From Zygaena filipendulae (lineage: Eukaryota; Arthropoda; Insecta; Lepidoptera; Zygaenidae): a DNA stretch of 64,000 bases. Below the pieces are notes generated by a model, which worked only from the letters and a program-made list of their open reading frames with translations, was not told the origin of the DNA and did no database searches. The translations under genes and the position numbers were made by a program. Position 1 is the stretch's first letter, and each line of letters starts with the position of its first letter. Where the stretch lies: assembly GCA_907165275.2 (NCBI GenBank), contig OU015649.1, positions 4,246,001-4,310,000 on the forward strand, read 5' to 3'. Below are positions 1 to 12,600 of the stretch, piece by piece.

Positions 1-42
1 TGTACCCTAAATCGACTACTCTAGGTTACATTTTAATGTAGT

Positions 43-171
43 CTCTCACTCACCCTAAATTGGTTCCAATTTAGGGTTGGTGAGTGAGAAAGAGAGCGAG
101 TGATCACACTACAATAAAATGTACCCTACGGCACACGATTTAGGGTACAATTTAGTGTAGTGTGATTACTC
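43..171. repeat. Two adjacent stem-loops (fold-back repeat at the window edge)
   Basis: 43-62 pairs with 66-89 (CACCCTAAATTGG against CCAATTTAGGGT), and 98-128 pairs with 142-171 (GATCACACTACA against TGTAGTGTGATT). It is probably part of a MITE running off the left edge. The related GATCACACTACA recurs at 3013. Confidence 0.6.
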
Positions 172-229
172 ACTCTCTCTCTCTCTCACTCTCCGACCCT
201 AAATTGTATCCGATTTAGAGCATTAAATT

Positions 230-860
230 GGTGTCTTGAAATTGCAAGGTGTAATAAGCGCTTTAATTATTCTTCTGAGGGTCCAGCGTTTCTCCATCTA
301 CGCCAGCGTTCTTTTGTTTTCTTCTTTTTTTTTGTTTTTACCCCAATGGGGATGGCGAAAAAAGCTAAGTCCATACAGCCAATTCAGTGGTATTTTTCTT
401 CTTCTGAAGTTATTTACATGCTTTCCTGGAACTTTTGGTGGCAAATCTTCACAAATGAACTTTAATAGGACTCTCTGTGGGAACGCTCAACGCCCTATTT
501 CATTTTATTTCACTGTTTCTGCACGCTGTTCATCACAAATGAAGCACTATAATACAAAATCCACCATATTCACATAATATTAATCACGTTAAACTAATTT
601 GCAAAACAAAAAAAATAAGACTGATGTCCTTTCTGCTAAAAATCCCGCCAAAAGTCCTTTCTTCTTTTCATGAACTTTCGCATACAATGCATTTAGCCAG
701 TTTCAAGAAAAATTAATTAGATCAATACATTTTTTATTGAAATGCCTTGTTGTACGGTTTGAAATTGCAAGTCGCGGTCACGATATTATAGCTTGCAAAA
801 ACTTTCTTGGAGCTCTTGGAGGAAATCAAAGAAATCAGCTCAAAATGTCAAATCAAATTA
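230..860. other. Noncoding AT-rich stretch
   Basis: No credible coding frame. The 113-residue frame starting at 236 uses a TTG and has no family likeness. A part around 366-445 weakly resembles 54,098-54,200, suggesting an old dispersed repeat. Confidence 0.4.
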
Positions 861-862
861 AA

Positions 863-985
863 TCAAATCAAATATACTTTATTGTTACCATGATAATAAA
901 AATACATAGATAAATAACTAGAGTAGGCAACAAAGGGCAACCTTATTGCTAAAGAGCAATTTCTTCCAGGCAACCGTAAAATGTC
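863..985 (-). repeat. Probable LINE 3'-end fragment
   Basis: The sequence ATACTTTATTGTTACC ... GAGCAATTTCTTCCAGGCAACC resembles the reversed 3' tail of common lepidopteran LINEs, recalled from other genomes. No coding part remains. Confidence 0.4.
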
Positions 986-1244
986 ATATATCTTCTTGAG
1001 CACATAAAAAACCGTCACACCTTATAACACAACAAAATCCATTTTTAACCATTTTGTTCGATATGAAAATAAATGACCGAACCACAATCTTTGATTCCCG
1101 CCAAAAAACTCAGTTTGCCGCAGACCGCCGCAGACAGTTACGACCAACGCTACATTACAAGACGCGCATTGAGTCTATCGCAGCGTTTCAAAGCTCCTAC
1201 TTTTTACTACCGCCAAAACGTATGTTCCTTTTAAATAAACATTC

Positions 1245-1340
1245 AGGGCCTTTAATCATTATGACCATAACACGCGGCGTTAAGATAAGACGCCACAAAA
1301 AATTGTTTTTCCCTCGCGATCAAAGAAGTTTCACTTAAAA
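1245..1340. repeat. Dispersed repeat copy, partner at 13,018-13,110
   Basis: AGGGCC...TTATGACCATAACACG, GTTAAGATAA and CAAAGAAGTTTCAC occur in the same order in intron 5 of ATP13A1. A small hairpin GGCGTTAAGATAAGACGCC lies inside. Confidence 0.55.
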
Positions 1341-1703
1341 AAAATACATTTACAACGTATGTTATACAGAATCATACTGGCAGTGATTACCTTCTCTCTG
1401 CATACTGGTAAACAGAATATTTATTTCTAATATTTTGGCATCTGGAGCGGTCAGACAAGGAATGTTGTTGGTCATAGAGAATAAGAGCCCAGGGTTATTT
1501 ACGCGAAACTTCCAGGTTGCTTTCAGAAGTCCCAGTGCTTTACCGAAATGCATGTCACCGATCTATTTTAATGTAAATAACTTTTGAAAAGAAAAATACA
1601 CATGAACTGGCTGTATGGACTTAGATTCCTTTGCCTAGGGGGTAAATTTAACAAAAAAAATTACCTGTACGGTATTAGTGATGTGTCAACTCGGAAAAAA
1701 CAG

Positions 1704-1770
1704 GACTCGAGTTAACTCGAGTTGAAATTCAGGTAACTCGAGTTCATTCGAGTTACACAACTCGAGTTAG
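1704..1770. repeat. AACTCGAGTT palindrome cluster
   Basis: Four full or near copies of the 10-bp palindrome AACTCGAGTT lie here. A matching pair lies at 3178-3200. Together they could mark the ends of a DNA transposon of about 1.5 kb. Confidence 0.5.
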
Positions 1771-2224
1771 CAGGGAGAAACAAAGTGTATGATTTATTAC
1801 AAATTACTTTTTTACATAATATTTACTCTTCCATCTAACTCTTTTTTAGGTTATCACTGCTAAACTTCATAGGTAGGATTGAAATAAAAAGGTTTTTATA
1901 GTTAACATGTTCATAAAATAAAAACGATAAAAATAAAAACAATTTCAAACGAAATAAATCAATCAAAAGGAAAACAACGTGTGCAGGTGTTCGCTGCTAA
2001 ATCGCTTTACACACACATCACCGCGCGCCGGTACCTATCTTAAGTTGAATGACCTCGATCGAACTGAACAGCTGATCCATCGCTCGCTATGTGCTTAGTG
2101 CGTGCCTTGTATACGTATAAGTGAGCTACGTATACTCAATAATAGGTATTTCACAGGTTCCGATTCGTTAACTTTAATGTGTTTTCTAAACAATTTATGC
2201 TCGTCATAATGTATATGGTGAAGT

Positions 2225-2806
2225 GGAACTGATGGTGAAGTACCAGAAGAACTCCTCAAAAATTATTGTCCCTGCATCGGGAAAAGCAATATTTTGTAAA
2301 AGGTGATGAGCAGTTGACATTAGGCTTTTGTAAAAGGTGATGAGCAGTTGACATTAGGCTATTGTAATTTAGATAAATAAAAAAAACATTAAAAAAATTC
2401 AAACCAACCCACTGATAAGAAATAAATAAACAAATTAACAAAAAAATTAAAATTGACTTCCAAAAACACAAAACTAAAAAGCTAAAAATAACAAAATACC
2501 GATTTTATCCAAAAGACAAAAATACACGTAATATTATTATTGATTTGTGCTCCTACTGATCGGTTTGAAGTCGTTGACAAGCTAAATATGGAGTAGATGT
2601 GTAGATAGGCTAAGTCCACTGCCGCCAAGAGCTTATCGTGAGAAGGGCAACCCAAGTGGGCAAACATAAGCGGGCTTGTCACCGAATTCAAACCAGTCAG
2701 TGGTAGCATAAACCAATAATAATACTACGTGTATTTTTGTCTTTTAGATTAAATCGATATTTTGTTATTTTTAGCTTTTTAGTTTTGTGTTTTTGGAAGT
2801 TGGTTT
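2225..2806. mobile_element. Fold-back element, diverged partial copy
   Basis: The arms at 2451-2590 and 2660-2806 are near reverse complements (GACTTCCAAAAACAC ... GTGTTTTTGGAAGT). 2225-2400 matches the 3' part of the longer copies at 27,930 and 32,859. Short frames on both strands are artefacts of the palindrome. Confidence 0.75.
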
Positions 2807-3177
2807 TTATTCTTTTGTAAAAATTTTGTTTATTAATGAAAAATTACCCAACTTATAACATTATTTTTTCGCTTATCCTGTTTGTTATAACGTATATTTT
2901 CAGCCTTTTAAATATTTGTAGTTGATTTTACTACATGTTATATACTTAACAATAAGTGTGTCATTTGTGACCAGTGAAAAGAGCACCTTACCAGTTACCT
3001 CGAAAACGCCAGTGATCACACTACAAAAATTGGGGCGATTATGATGTCATACAGACATAGGTCATGCAATGACAGGAGTATTAAACCGCGCACCCACCGA
3101 ACGAATCGTGCTTTAATTTAGCTCTTTCGCTTGATTCGTTTATTTACCGCCAGCCCAAACACATGTTAGGGATGATT

Positions 3178-3200
3178 CAACTCGAGTTAACTCGAGTTAG
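3178..3200. repeat. AACTCGAGTT palindrome pair
   Basis: Two directly joined copies about 200 bases before the ATP13A1 start codon. See the cluster at 1704-1770. Confidence 0.5.
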
Positions 3201-3402
3201 TAGTTCTAGTTGATACATCTACGGTTCGGTTTACCTATTTTTTAAACCTATCGAAAAATAAGTAAGTAGGTAGGTAGTGAGCAATAGGTACCTGGGTACG
3301 TGGTAGGTACTCGATTTTAAAATTTAAATAAAAAAAAATAAAGAAAAACTATGTTCGAGTTTTTATAGTTGGTAGGTTGGTAGGTAGTTGATTTTTAAAT
3401 GC

Positions 3403-3675
3403 ATGATGGTGTCAAAAAAAATGCAATCATCCTTGGATGATTTAGTGCAATATGTACAGTTATTTAGGCCGGTGGCCACGGTTTTACAGGGGACTGTATT
3501 TCCGTTCTTGCTAATATACCCGTTGGTATTTTATTCTTGGATTGTCGTTTATGGATTCGAGGAGAATTTCGAAGCTGGATTTGTCACAGTTGCTGTGGTG
3601 GCAGTAGCACAGATACTTATATGCCTCTGTTGCTATTGGAGTGTACACATACAGTGTTTCTTATCATGTTCATCG
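3403..3675 (+). CDS. ATP13A1: ATP13A1 exon 1 (start codon, first N-terminal membrane helices)
   Basis: It encodes 91 residues with two hydrophobic stretches, typical of the extra N-terminal helices of P5 ATPases, and ends ...FLSCSS before the donor GTAAGA at 3676. An in-frame TAG at 3385-3387 limits the start to the ATG at 3403, or the next ones at 3406 or 3421. The first ATG has a weak context, so the exact start is uncertain. Confidence 0.85.
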
Positions 3676-6600
3676 GTAAGATTTTACTTTTTTAAATTAT
3701 TACTTTACAATGGAACATTGAACTCCATGTGCCACAATAGTTCTTGGTGGAAATTTGGGAAGGGTCAGTAAGGGCGGCTATACCATAAGGGTTGAAGTCA
3801 CGCTAATATGTGTGGCTGTGACAATATTAGTGTGGCTTCACTTATTATTCGAGTTATAACTATAGGCATTTAAACAAAATGTAGTCAGCAAGAATTCGGT
3901 GAATTTTTAAAATATTTTTATCAGCTTAATCAATCCTTTCTCGACAAGGATCAAGAGGCTCAATGGGGCCATAATCGAAAGAACTTTTCCTATACATTTT
4001 GTTTGGAAATTAATTATCATACTGTGATTGTTTTTAAGACTAACAGCTTTGATGACCTATTGTGACTGGTTCCATAATTGATTTTATAACCAATTTTGAT
4101 TGTAGTTAATCTTGACTGCTACACTAGGTTTTATGGGTTTGATTACTGATTGAGGGTAAACATTAAGTGATGAACATATTTTATGGTCTGAGTCTGGGTT
4201 TTTATTTTAGTATGTATCATAAAATGTATGTAGAATATAGAAGGAATATAGTAGCAGATAACAGCAGATAGTTATCTGCTATTGTAATGATAGCTGACTT
4301 ACTGATGATGATAACATAACACAATATACCTAACTGAAGGCAGGGAAAGATATGACCGAGACTATTAGCTGAGCGACACATCTAGAACCAAATAGAAACT
4401 ATTACAATAGGGATGTTGACAACTTTTGAAAATCAAAATTCTAATTAGTCCGTCAGTTAGAAAATAAAAAAACAATAGACACATATTTTTTGCTTTTTCA
4501 AACAAATTAAAATATACAGAGATAAAGTGCATTAAAGTTTAGAGTGAGTGGGTCGTGACGTCACTAATCACTAAAACCGCCATACAAACTGTCAGAATAG
4601 TGACGTCACGCGAAATTTCAACTCAATATATCGCCGTTATTTTTTGATTACGTAAAAAAAGAAAAATACGTGTCCAATATTTTTTAATAATCTACAAGAC
4701 GGACTAAAAAATAAAAATTAGTCAACATGCCCATTAATTGCACCAACATAGAAGTTGTACAGCATACCAGATATCCGTAGGGAACACGGAGCAGTGCCTG
4801 GGACTTGCGACCCAGGTGTAGGTTTAATGGGTACCCTTTCCAATGCATCAACGCTCACCTCCACTGCCCGTGCTTCCAACTTAAGCAAACCTCTGGAAAC
4901 AATTAGATCACACATCACACGTAATCACTATAGTCACTCTAGATTGATACGACACTGATACGACACTATAACTGCACTGAACCAAACACAAAGTAACAAT
5001 GAACCGTCGCTTACACATACCCGCATTTTATAACAAGTTCTAACAAAGATGAGTCGGGCAATGGAGTGGAGCGGGGAACGAACTTACTACAACCGCTATT
5101 CGACAGCGGGAAGCAACAGTTATTTTAATGAAACTACCCTCACGCCGACATGTATAAATATGATTTACAAAAAAAAAAGGATATAAACACCTACTATACC
5201 AGTTGTCTGGTAACTATCCATTGTACAAGCTCTGCTTAGTTTGAAACAAAGTGGCATTGTGTGATCATGTCTAAGTAGTAAGTATTATTATTTTATACTA
5301 GCTGTTCCCTGCAGTTTCACCTGCGTTAGTTTTGAAGATAAAAGTACTTACTAGTACCCTATTTTTTTCTGTACCTACCCTTGAATGTGTAGGTAGTATG
5401 CAAAATTTAATGTAGTTTCTTCCACATTAATTTTGGACAACGTGTATGCAAAATGTCCTGGTGATTGTTTAAGTCATTTAGCCATGAAAGTGGAACAAAC
5501 AAATAACGTTTGTGTGTAATTCCAAATTAACAGCTTTTCACTAAATGCATATGAAAGTATAAACAGTACTTTCATAAAAAATGAATTTTTAAAATTTTTC
5601 TCTGTCTGTTTGTTCCGGCTAATCTCTGGAACGGCTGGACCGATATAAACGGGACTTTCACTGGAAGATAGCCGATGTTATAAGGTAACTCAGGCTACTT
5701 TTATTGAAAAAAAAAAAACATTGTGGGAATTCCAAAACTCGCACGGGTGAAACCGCAGGGCATAGCTAGTCAATACTTGAGCTGCTAAGATCACTCACTT
5801 TCTTGGTGTGTCGATTGTGTGAAATGTGTCACACTGAATTTTGATTGCCAGTACTTCTGGTACTTCTTGTTTCTAGCTAAATTAATAAAAATAAAAAATC
5901 TTATTTTTTATTTAATTTTAATAAAGGCCTTTTTAATTCAATTTTATTTAGGCTAAAGATCCCATACAAGCTGAAATCGTCAAAGTTGTGCCAACACCTA
6001 ACAATGGCTTCTCAGAGATTGTCAAATTGCATCACACTAAGGTACTGTTTTTATCATAATTATTGATTTCTCAAAATCGAGTGTCGTGCGTGCTTTCTTA
6101 TAAGTTTGTTCTTAAAAATTATACAAAGCTAATCCTTTGACTGTTACAATTGATCTAGAAAATGTTATTATAACTTTATTTAAAAGAATGATAATTTTTT
6201 TTTTCTCAGTCCACTAAAAAAGGAAACACTTACCCTGATGTGTGGTTTATGTTTCAAAAGAGTAAATATGTGTATGATTGGGACAAGAAAAGCTTTCATA
6301 CAGTGCAGTTTCCTGTTAACAAACCATATGAAGAATACATGGAATCCAAAGGATATATAGATGATGAATCCATAGAAATGGCTGAGAAAGATTACGGAAA
6401 AAACGAAATGAATATGGTAAAATATGGCTTGGTAGTGTACAATTTATTTAATTCTATTTTTTGATGTATGTTAATACATAAGTGTTTGTTTTTTGTAGGT
6501 TGTTCCCGAATTTATGGAACTATTCAAAGAACGAGCAACAGCACCCTTTTTCGTATTTCAAGTATTCTGTGTAGCTCTTTGGTGTCTAGATAAATATTGG

Positions 6601-9600
6601 TATTACTCCATATTTACACTGGTGATGTTAGTAATGTTTGAATGCACTTTGGTTCAGCAACAACTCAAAAACATGGCTGATATAAGAAAAATGGGGAACA
6701 AACCATACAACATCAATGTATATAGGAACAAGAGATGGAGACAAATTATGAGTGACCAGCTTCTCCCAGGCGATATTGTGTCACTAACGCGATCTATCAA
6801 TGAAAATTTAGTCCCTTGTGATATTGTTCTTCTAAGAGGCTCATGCATAGTAGATGAATCCATGTTAACTGGAGAAAGTGTTCCTCAAATGAAAGAAGCC
6901 TTAGAAAATGAGAAAGATTTAAAACAGAACCTGGAACCTGAAGGAGACGGTAAATTGCATATGCTTTTTGGTGGCACTAAAATCGTCCAACATTCCTCCC
7001 CAAGTAAGAACATAACTTCAGGTCTTAAAGCACCTGATAATGGATGTATTGGTTATGTTATCCGAAACGGATTTAATACTTCGCAAGGAAAATTGCTTCG
7101 AACTATATTGTTTGGTGTTAAAAGGGTAACAGCAAACAATCTTGAGACATTCGGCTTCATTTTGTTCCTATTAATTTTTGCGGTGGCCGCCGCGGCGTAT
7201 GTATGGGTTAAAGGATGTGAAGATCCCGAAAGAAATAGATACAAACTGTTTTTGGAATGCACATTGATATTGACATCAGTAGTGCCGCCAGAACTTCCAA
7301 TCGAGCTATCGTTAGCTGTTAACACATCTTTACTGTCCTTGTCCAAACTTGCTGTGTTTTGTACAGAACCATTTAGGATACCATTTGCCGGTAAAGTTGA
7401 AATTTGTTGCTTTGACAAGACTGGCACATTAACCAGTGACAATTTAGTAGTAGAAGGTGTGGCTGGCATAGGCGAGCATACAGATGCGACTGTAGTTTCA
7501 CTGTCGAAAGCGCCTTTGGAAACTGTTCAGGTATTGGCTTCCTGTCATTCTCTTGTGCAACTCGATGATGGTGTTGTTGGTGATCCTTTAGAAAAAGCAA
7601 CTTTGAAGGCTGTGGAGTGGAATTTAACCAAAGGAGATGCTGTCGTACCAAAAAAAGGAAAGTCGCCTGGTCTAAAGATAGTTCATAGGAACCATTTTTC
7701 CAGTGCATTAAAAAGAATGTCTGTGATAGCTGGCTACCAGATTAACGAGAGGGGTTTTATAGAGACGCATTATATTAGTAGCGTAAAAGGTGCCCCAGAA
7801 ACAATCAAAGGTATGCTCAAAGAAGTTCCAAGTCATTATGATAATGTCTATTTAAATTTGTCAAGGCGGGGCGCTAGAGTGCTGGCATTGGGCTACAGGA
7901 ACTTAGGTAAATTGAGTTCTCAGGAAATAAGAGACTTGTCCAGAGAAGATATAGAGACTGATTTGATGTTCGTTGGTTTTGTGATTATATCTTGCCCATT
8001 GAAAAGTGACTCGAAGAAAGCGATAGCTGAAATTATTAACGCTTCACACTACGTTGCGATGATAACTGGTGACAATCCTCTAACGGCTTGTCATGTGGCT
8101 AAAGAATTGAAGTTCACTCAAAAAGACGTGGTCCTTATTCTAACGGAAGAGGATGATAAATGGTGTTGGAAATCTATAGATGATACAGTAAATTTACCAG
8201 TGAAACCTTTCGATAAAACTAGAGAATTCACATCGAAATATGACCTTTGCATAACTGGTGCTGGTCTTACATTCCTCAATGAAAACTATCATAGATTTTT
8301 ATTAGAGTTAATCCCCAATATTAAAGTTTTCGCGCGATTCGCCCCAAAACAGAAGGAGTTCGTTGTAGTAACACTGAAGTCCCTGGGCTATGTGACACTC
8401 ATGTGCGGTGATGGCACGAACGATGTTGGAGCGTTGAAACATGCAGACGTAAGTGGATATCCTTTACGGCAACTTACAACTCTGTATTATGTTTTTATTA
8501 GGTACATAGTCATTCTCCTAGCGATTCGGCCCGCGTCAGTTTTGGAGTACGAGAGTTTTGGATTTTGTATCGAGATGAACAGTATTCTATGGCACTCAGT
8601 GACCAGGGGCCGTATTTTTGAATCGCTCGACATACTTTCGCACACGGAATTGCAATATAAATTATTCCTATTTATATTCGGTTTCAGGTTTCCCGCGGTA
8701 ATTTTGGAGTTTCCGCGGGAATTCCGTGATAAAAATTATTCAAAACAAACTCACTTTCGCATTTATAATATTAGTAAGGATTAGTGTAGATTGAAATAAA
8801 AGTGAAGTAGGTTGGGTTCGGGTTTAACCCGAGGCAAAATTTCGGCCCTAGTTAGTGCCGTTACGTCGATAATAATAATAATAATGTTTACCTTACGGAG
8901 CATCTGTCGCCGGAAAATAAAGCTCTACAAGCAGAAGCTCGTCAATTCAAAAAAGAACAGAAATATAAATACCTCTGGGTCCGCGGTAGTCGCATTTTCC
9001 TGCGAAAAGACGACGTTTCTCCTGCGATATGGATTAGAAATAGTGAAACTCTTAAGAAATTACCTAAATAACGATTAAACATCCCTTTTATTTGTACTTT
9101 TCAACTTTTATAACACGTTCTTATGATGATTTAACGATAAAAAGAGAATTCGTTGAGTTTGTACTATCAAAATGCCCGAAGTATTCGTGGCAAATTGCAT
9201 GATTTTTACTTGAACACTCTTGATTTAAGTTTTGATATAATAATAATCACAGAAACTTGGCTGAACGATAGCATCCTGGATTCTGAAGTAATTAATTCTA
9301 ACTATGTACTGTATCGTCGGGATCGCAGTCGATGTAATAGCGTCAAGGGCGACGGCGGTGGGGTCATGATAGCTGTATCTCAAAGATTGCAATCATCCAG
9401 ACTATGCTTTTTTGAAAGCAATAGCGAGGATTTATGGATCATAATAACTACTAAGTCAGGTAAAAGACATCAGAGCCTTTACTTGTGCGCGAGTTACTTT
9501 CCCCCGCCGGTGTCGCCCTCCTTCCTGGAACGCCAGTTAAATCACCTCAGCGGCATACTATCTAAAACAGAAAATAACCAGGTTCTTATGGTTGGAGATT

Positions 9601-12600
9601 TCAACATTGCTCAGGCTAACTGGCGTTCCACCTCTCTAGATCCATATGGCTCGGGACCTGCCCATCTTGAGGATGCCAGCTCACACTTACTACAGCTTCT
9701 TAATGATTTCTTGTGCCTTCACGATTTAAATCAGTACAACCTTGTCTGTAATGGAGGCGGGAGAGTGCTAGACCTAGTTTTAAGTAACTTTCCTCACTTA
9801 TCAGTAGATAGAGTTGCGGCTCCTTTGTCAAAGATTGATGTTTTTCATCCACCTATTAGTATACAAATTAAGTCTCTGGGTAAGGAATCAACGATAAAAA
9901 CATGCTCACCTAGGTTTAGCTTTTACAGGGCGAACTACGATGCGATAAATAATGACTTAAACGATACTGATTGGCTTAAACAATTAGACAATAACTTGAG
10001 TGTCGATGAGATGGTCGATACTTTTTACGCTACTTTGAACAGAGTTATTGGAAAACATACTCCAATGACTATCTCACGCAGCAGGCAATATCCCATCTGG
10101 TATACTAAGGAATTAAAATTATTGCTAAAAGAAAAAGAAAAACTCCGTAGAAAATTTAAAAAATATAATAACCCTTTAGATCAATACGAATTTTCATTAG
10201 CAAGGACTAGATGTACTCGCGTAATCAAACGATGCTACTCAGAATATCTAAAATCAGTTGAAAACTCTCTTGCTTTTAATGGCAACACCAAGATTTTTTG
10301 GTCCTATATAGCTTCAAAACGTAAATCTAAAGGCTCGATTCCCAGTGAAATGTACGTGGGTGGCACCAGACTCATGTCTCCAGAGTCAATTACCAATGCT
10401 TTCGCAGATACTTTCGCGTCAGTTTATATACCCGATGATCTTGATTCTGCATCAGATGGTTCAGGCATAGTTAACACTATTAAAACGGACACCACTTCTA
10501 TTTGGCACCGAACCTTGGGTTTCGTTGGTGTCACTCGAGCTTCTGTCGAGAAGAAACTAAAAACTCTAAATGTAAATAAAAGCGCTGGTCCCGATGGCAT
10601 ACCTGCCATATTTATAGCTTCTTGTGCCAAACACTTGTCTGTTCCACTTAGCATAATTTTCAATAAATCTTTAAGTAGTGGAGTGTTTCCCTCCACTTGG
10701 AAACTTGCTAACGTTGTGCCAATACCAAAAAGTGGCAATATTTGTGATATCGAAAATTACAGACCCATTTCCATCTTGTCAGTTTTTTCCAAGGTCTTTG
10801 AATTGATGGTTTGCCCGCACCTGACCTCGCATTTGGAACCTTTACTGGCCCCACAACAGCATGGATTTCGCCGCAATTTATCAACCAGCACTAATTTGGC
10901 TCTTTTTTCTTCTGCGTTATCCGATGCTGTTGATTCAAAAATACAGATTGATGTAGTTTATACTGATATTAGTAAGGCTTTTGACCGTGTTAATCATAGA
11001 TTACTCCTAAACAAACTGAACGAATTAGGCGTCTACGGCAAACTGTTGAAATGGCTTGGTTCTTATCTCGAACATAGATCTCAAAAGGTTATTGTGGGTG
11101 GACACGAGTCTAGGGCCTTTATGGCTCATTCAGGGGTCCCTCAGGGTTCACATCTGGGACCAGTTCTATTCTTAGCATTTATAAACGATCTGGTGGGCGA
11201 GATCAAGTATTCTGACTTTTCTCTCTTTGCTGACGACCTTAAAATATTCAAAAAAATCAAGGACTCCGCTGATTCAGCGCTTCTTCAAGATGATTTGACA
11301 TCTGTTTTTAATTGGACTGAGAGGAATAGACTCCAACTAAATATAAACAAGTGTAAACATATAAAATTTACTAAGAAAATTTCGCCAATTTTAACTTCTT
11401 ACAATATTAATGGCAACATTATTGGGGAGGTTTGCAATATGCGAGATATAGGGGTTGTTTTCGATCGGAAATTATCATTTCACACGCACTACGACAAAGT
11501 TATTGCCAAATCACTAAAAACACTTGGCTTCATTTGGCGAAACGGCAAAATATTTAAGAATATTCGCGCGCTAAAAATACTCTATTTCGCGATGGTTCGT
11601 TCCACATTAGAGTATTGCTCCAGTATATGGAACCCCTTTTATCAATGCCACATTGACAGGATCGAAAGAGTTCAAAAACAATTTCTATATTACTTGACTC
11701 TCCACCAGGGTAAGCTTAAATCGCTGTTAACATACGATGACCGCTTACACTACTTTAATATGATTTCGCTACAAGATCGGCGCTGGTTGACAGATCAGAT
11801 ATTTCTTTATAAAATAGTGCATGGCATCTTCAACTGTCCCGAGCTGTTGGCTCAGGTTAATTTGTGCGTGCCTCGTGGTTCTTCTAGATTGTGTAACCTT
11901 AGACCATTGACTACTAAGCGATGCAGATCCAATGTGGGCTGGAAAGACGTAATGACTAGGATATGCCGCGACCATAATTTGGTGTGGGCGGCGGCTGGTA
12001 TCGATTTGCATCATTGCTCACTCAATGCTTTTAAGAAAGAGTTGCTGCAGTACAGAACTGACTCTGGGTAACTTGGACTTGCATAGTAACGTAACGCAAA
12101 ATATACGTAAATAAATAAGAGGTAAAACTTACCTATATAAATTTAATGTAATATATAGATTATAGATGTGTGCATGGCGTGTTTGCCTATAATTGGATTT
12201 GCATTGTGGCACGTAATGTACTTACTAGGCTTACATAGAATACTTTATAATGTAAATCTGTTGGCAAACCAATAAATAAATAAATAAATAAATAAATAAA
12301 GTATTACCGCACAGTAAGAAGCACCCGGGCCGTGTTCAATACATAGGCTGCCTCATGAACCTAAAAGTGAGCCAATTTACGAGCGTATTGAAATCACATC
12401 ATTGGTTGAAATAGTACATTGTTACCTTACGAGTGAAAGTAACTTATTGGCGTGGCGAGGGCACCAATAGTTCAAGGGACTAAATAAGTCTTTAACCTGA
12501 TGTAAACACAGCTTTTCATTACGAATACAAGGAAAGTAAAAATAAAAACATAAATTAGCTGAAGAAAAACTACTAGTTTTTTTTTATAATTTGACAGCTG

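Noticed and set aside
1..230. Telomere-like TTTAGGGT repeats
   Set aside because: The motifs are few, not tandem, and fall in the arms of stem-loops; insect telomeres are TTAGG.
8449..8784. Extension of the ATP13A1 frame beyond exon 4 to a stop at 8,784
   Set aside because: A consensus GTAAGT donor lies at 8,449, family similarity stops exactly there, and the tail runs into a Helitron-like repeat. It could only be a read-through isoform.
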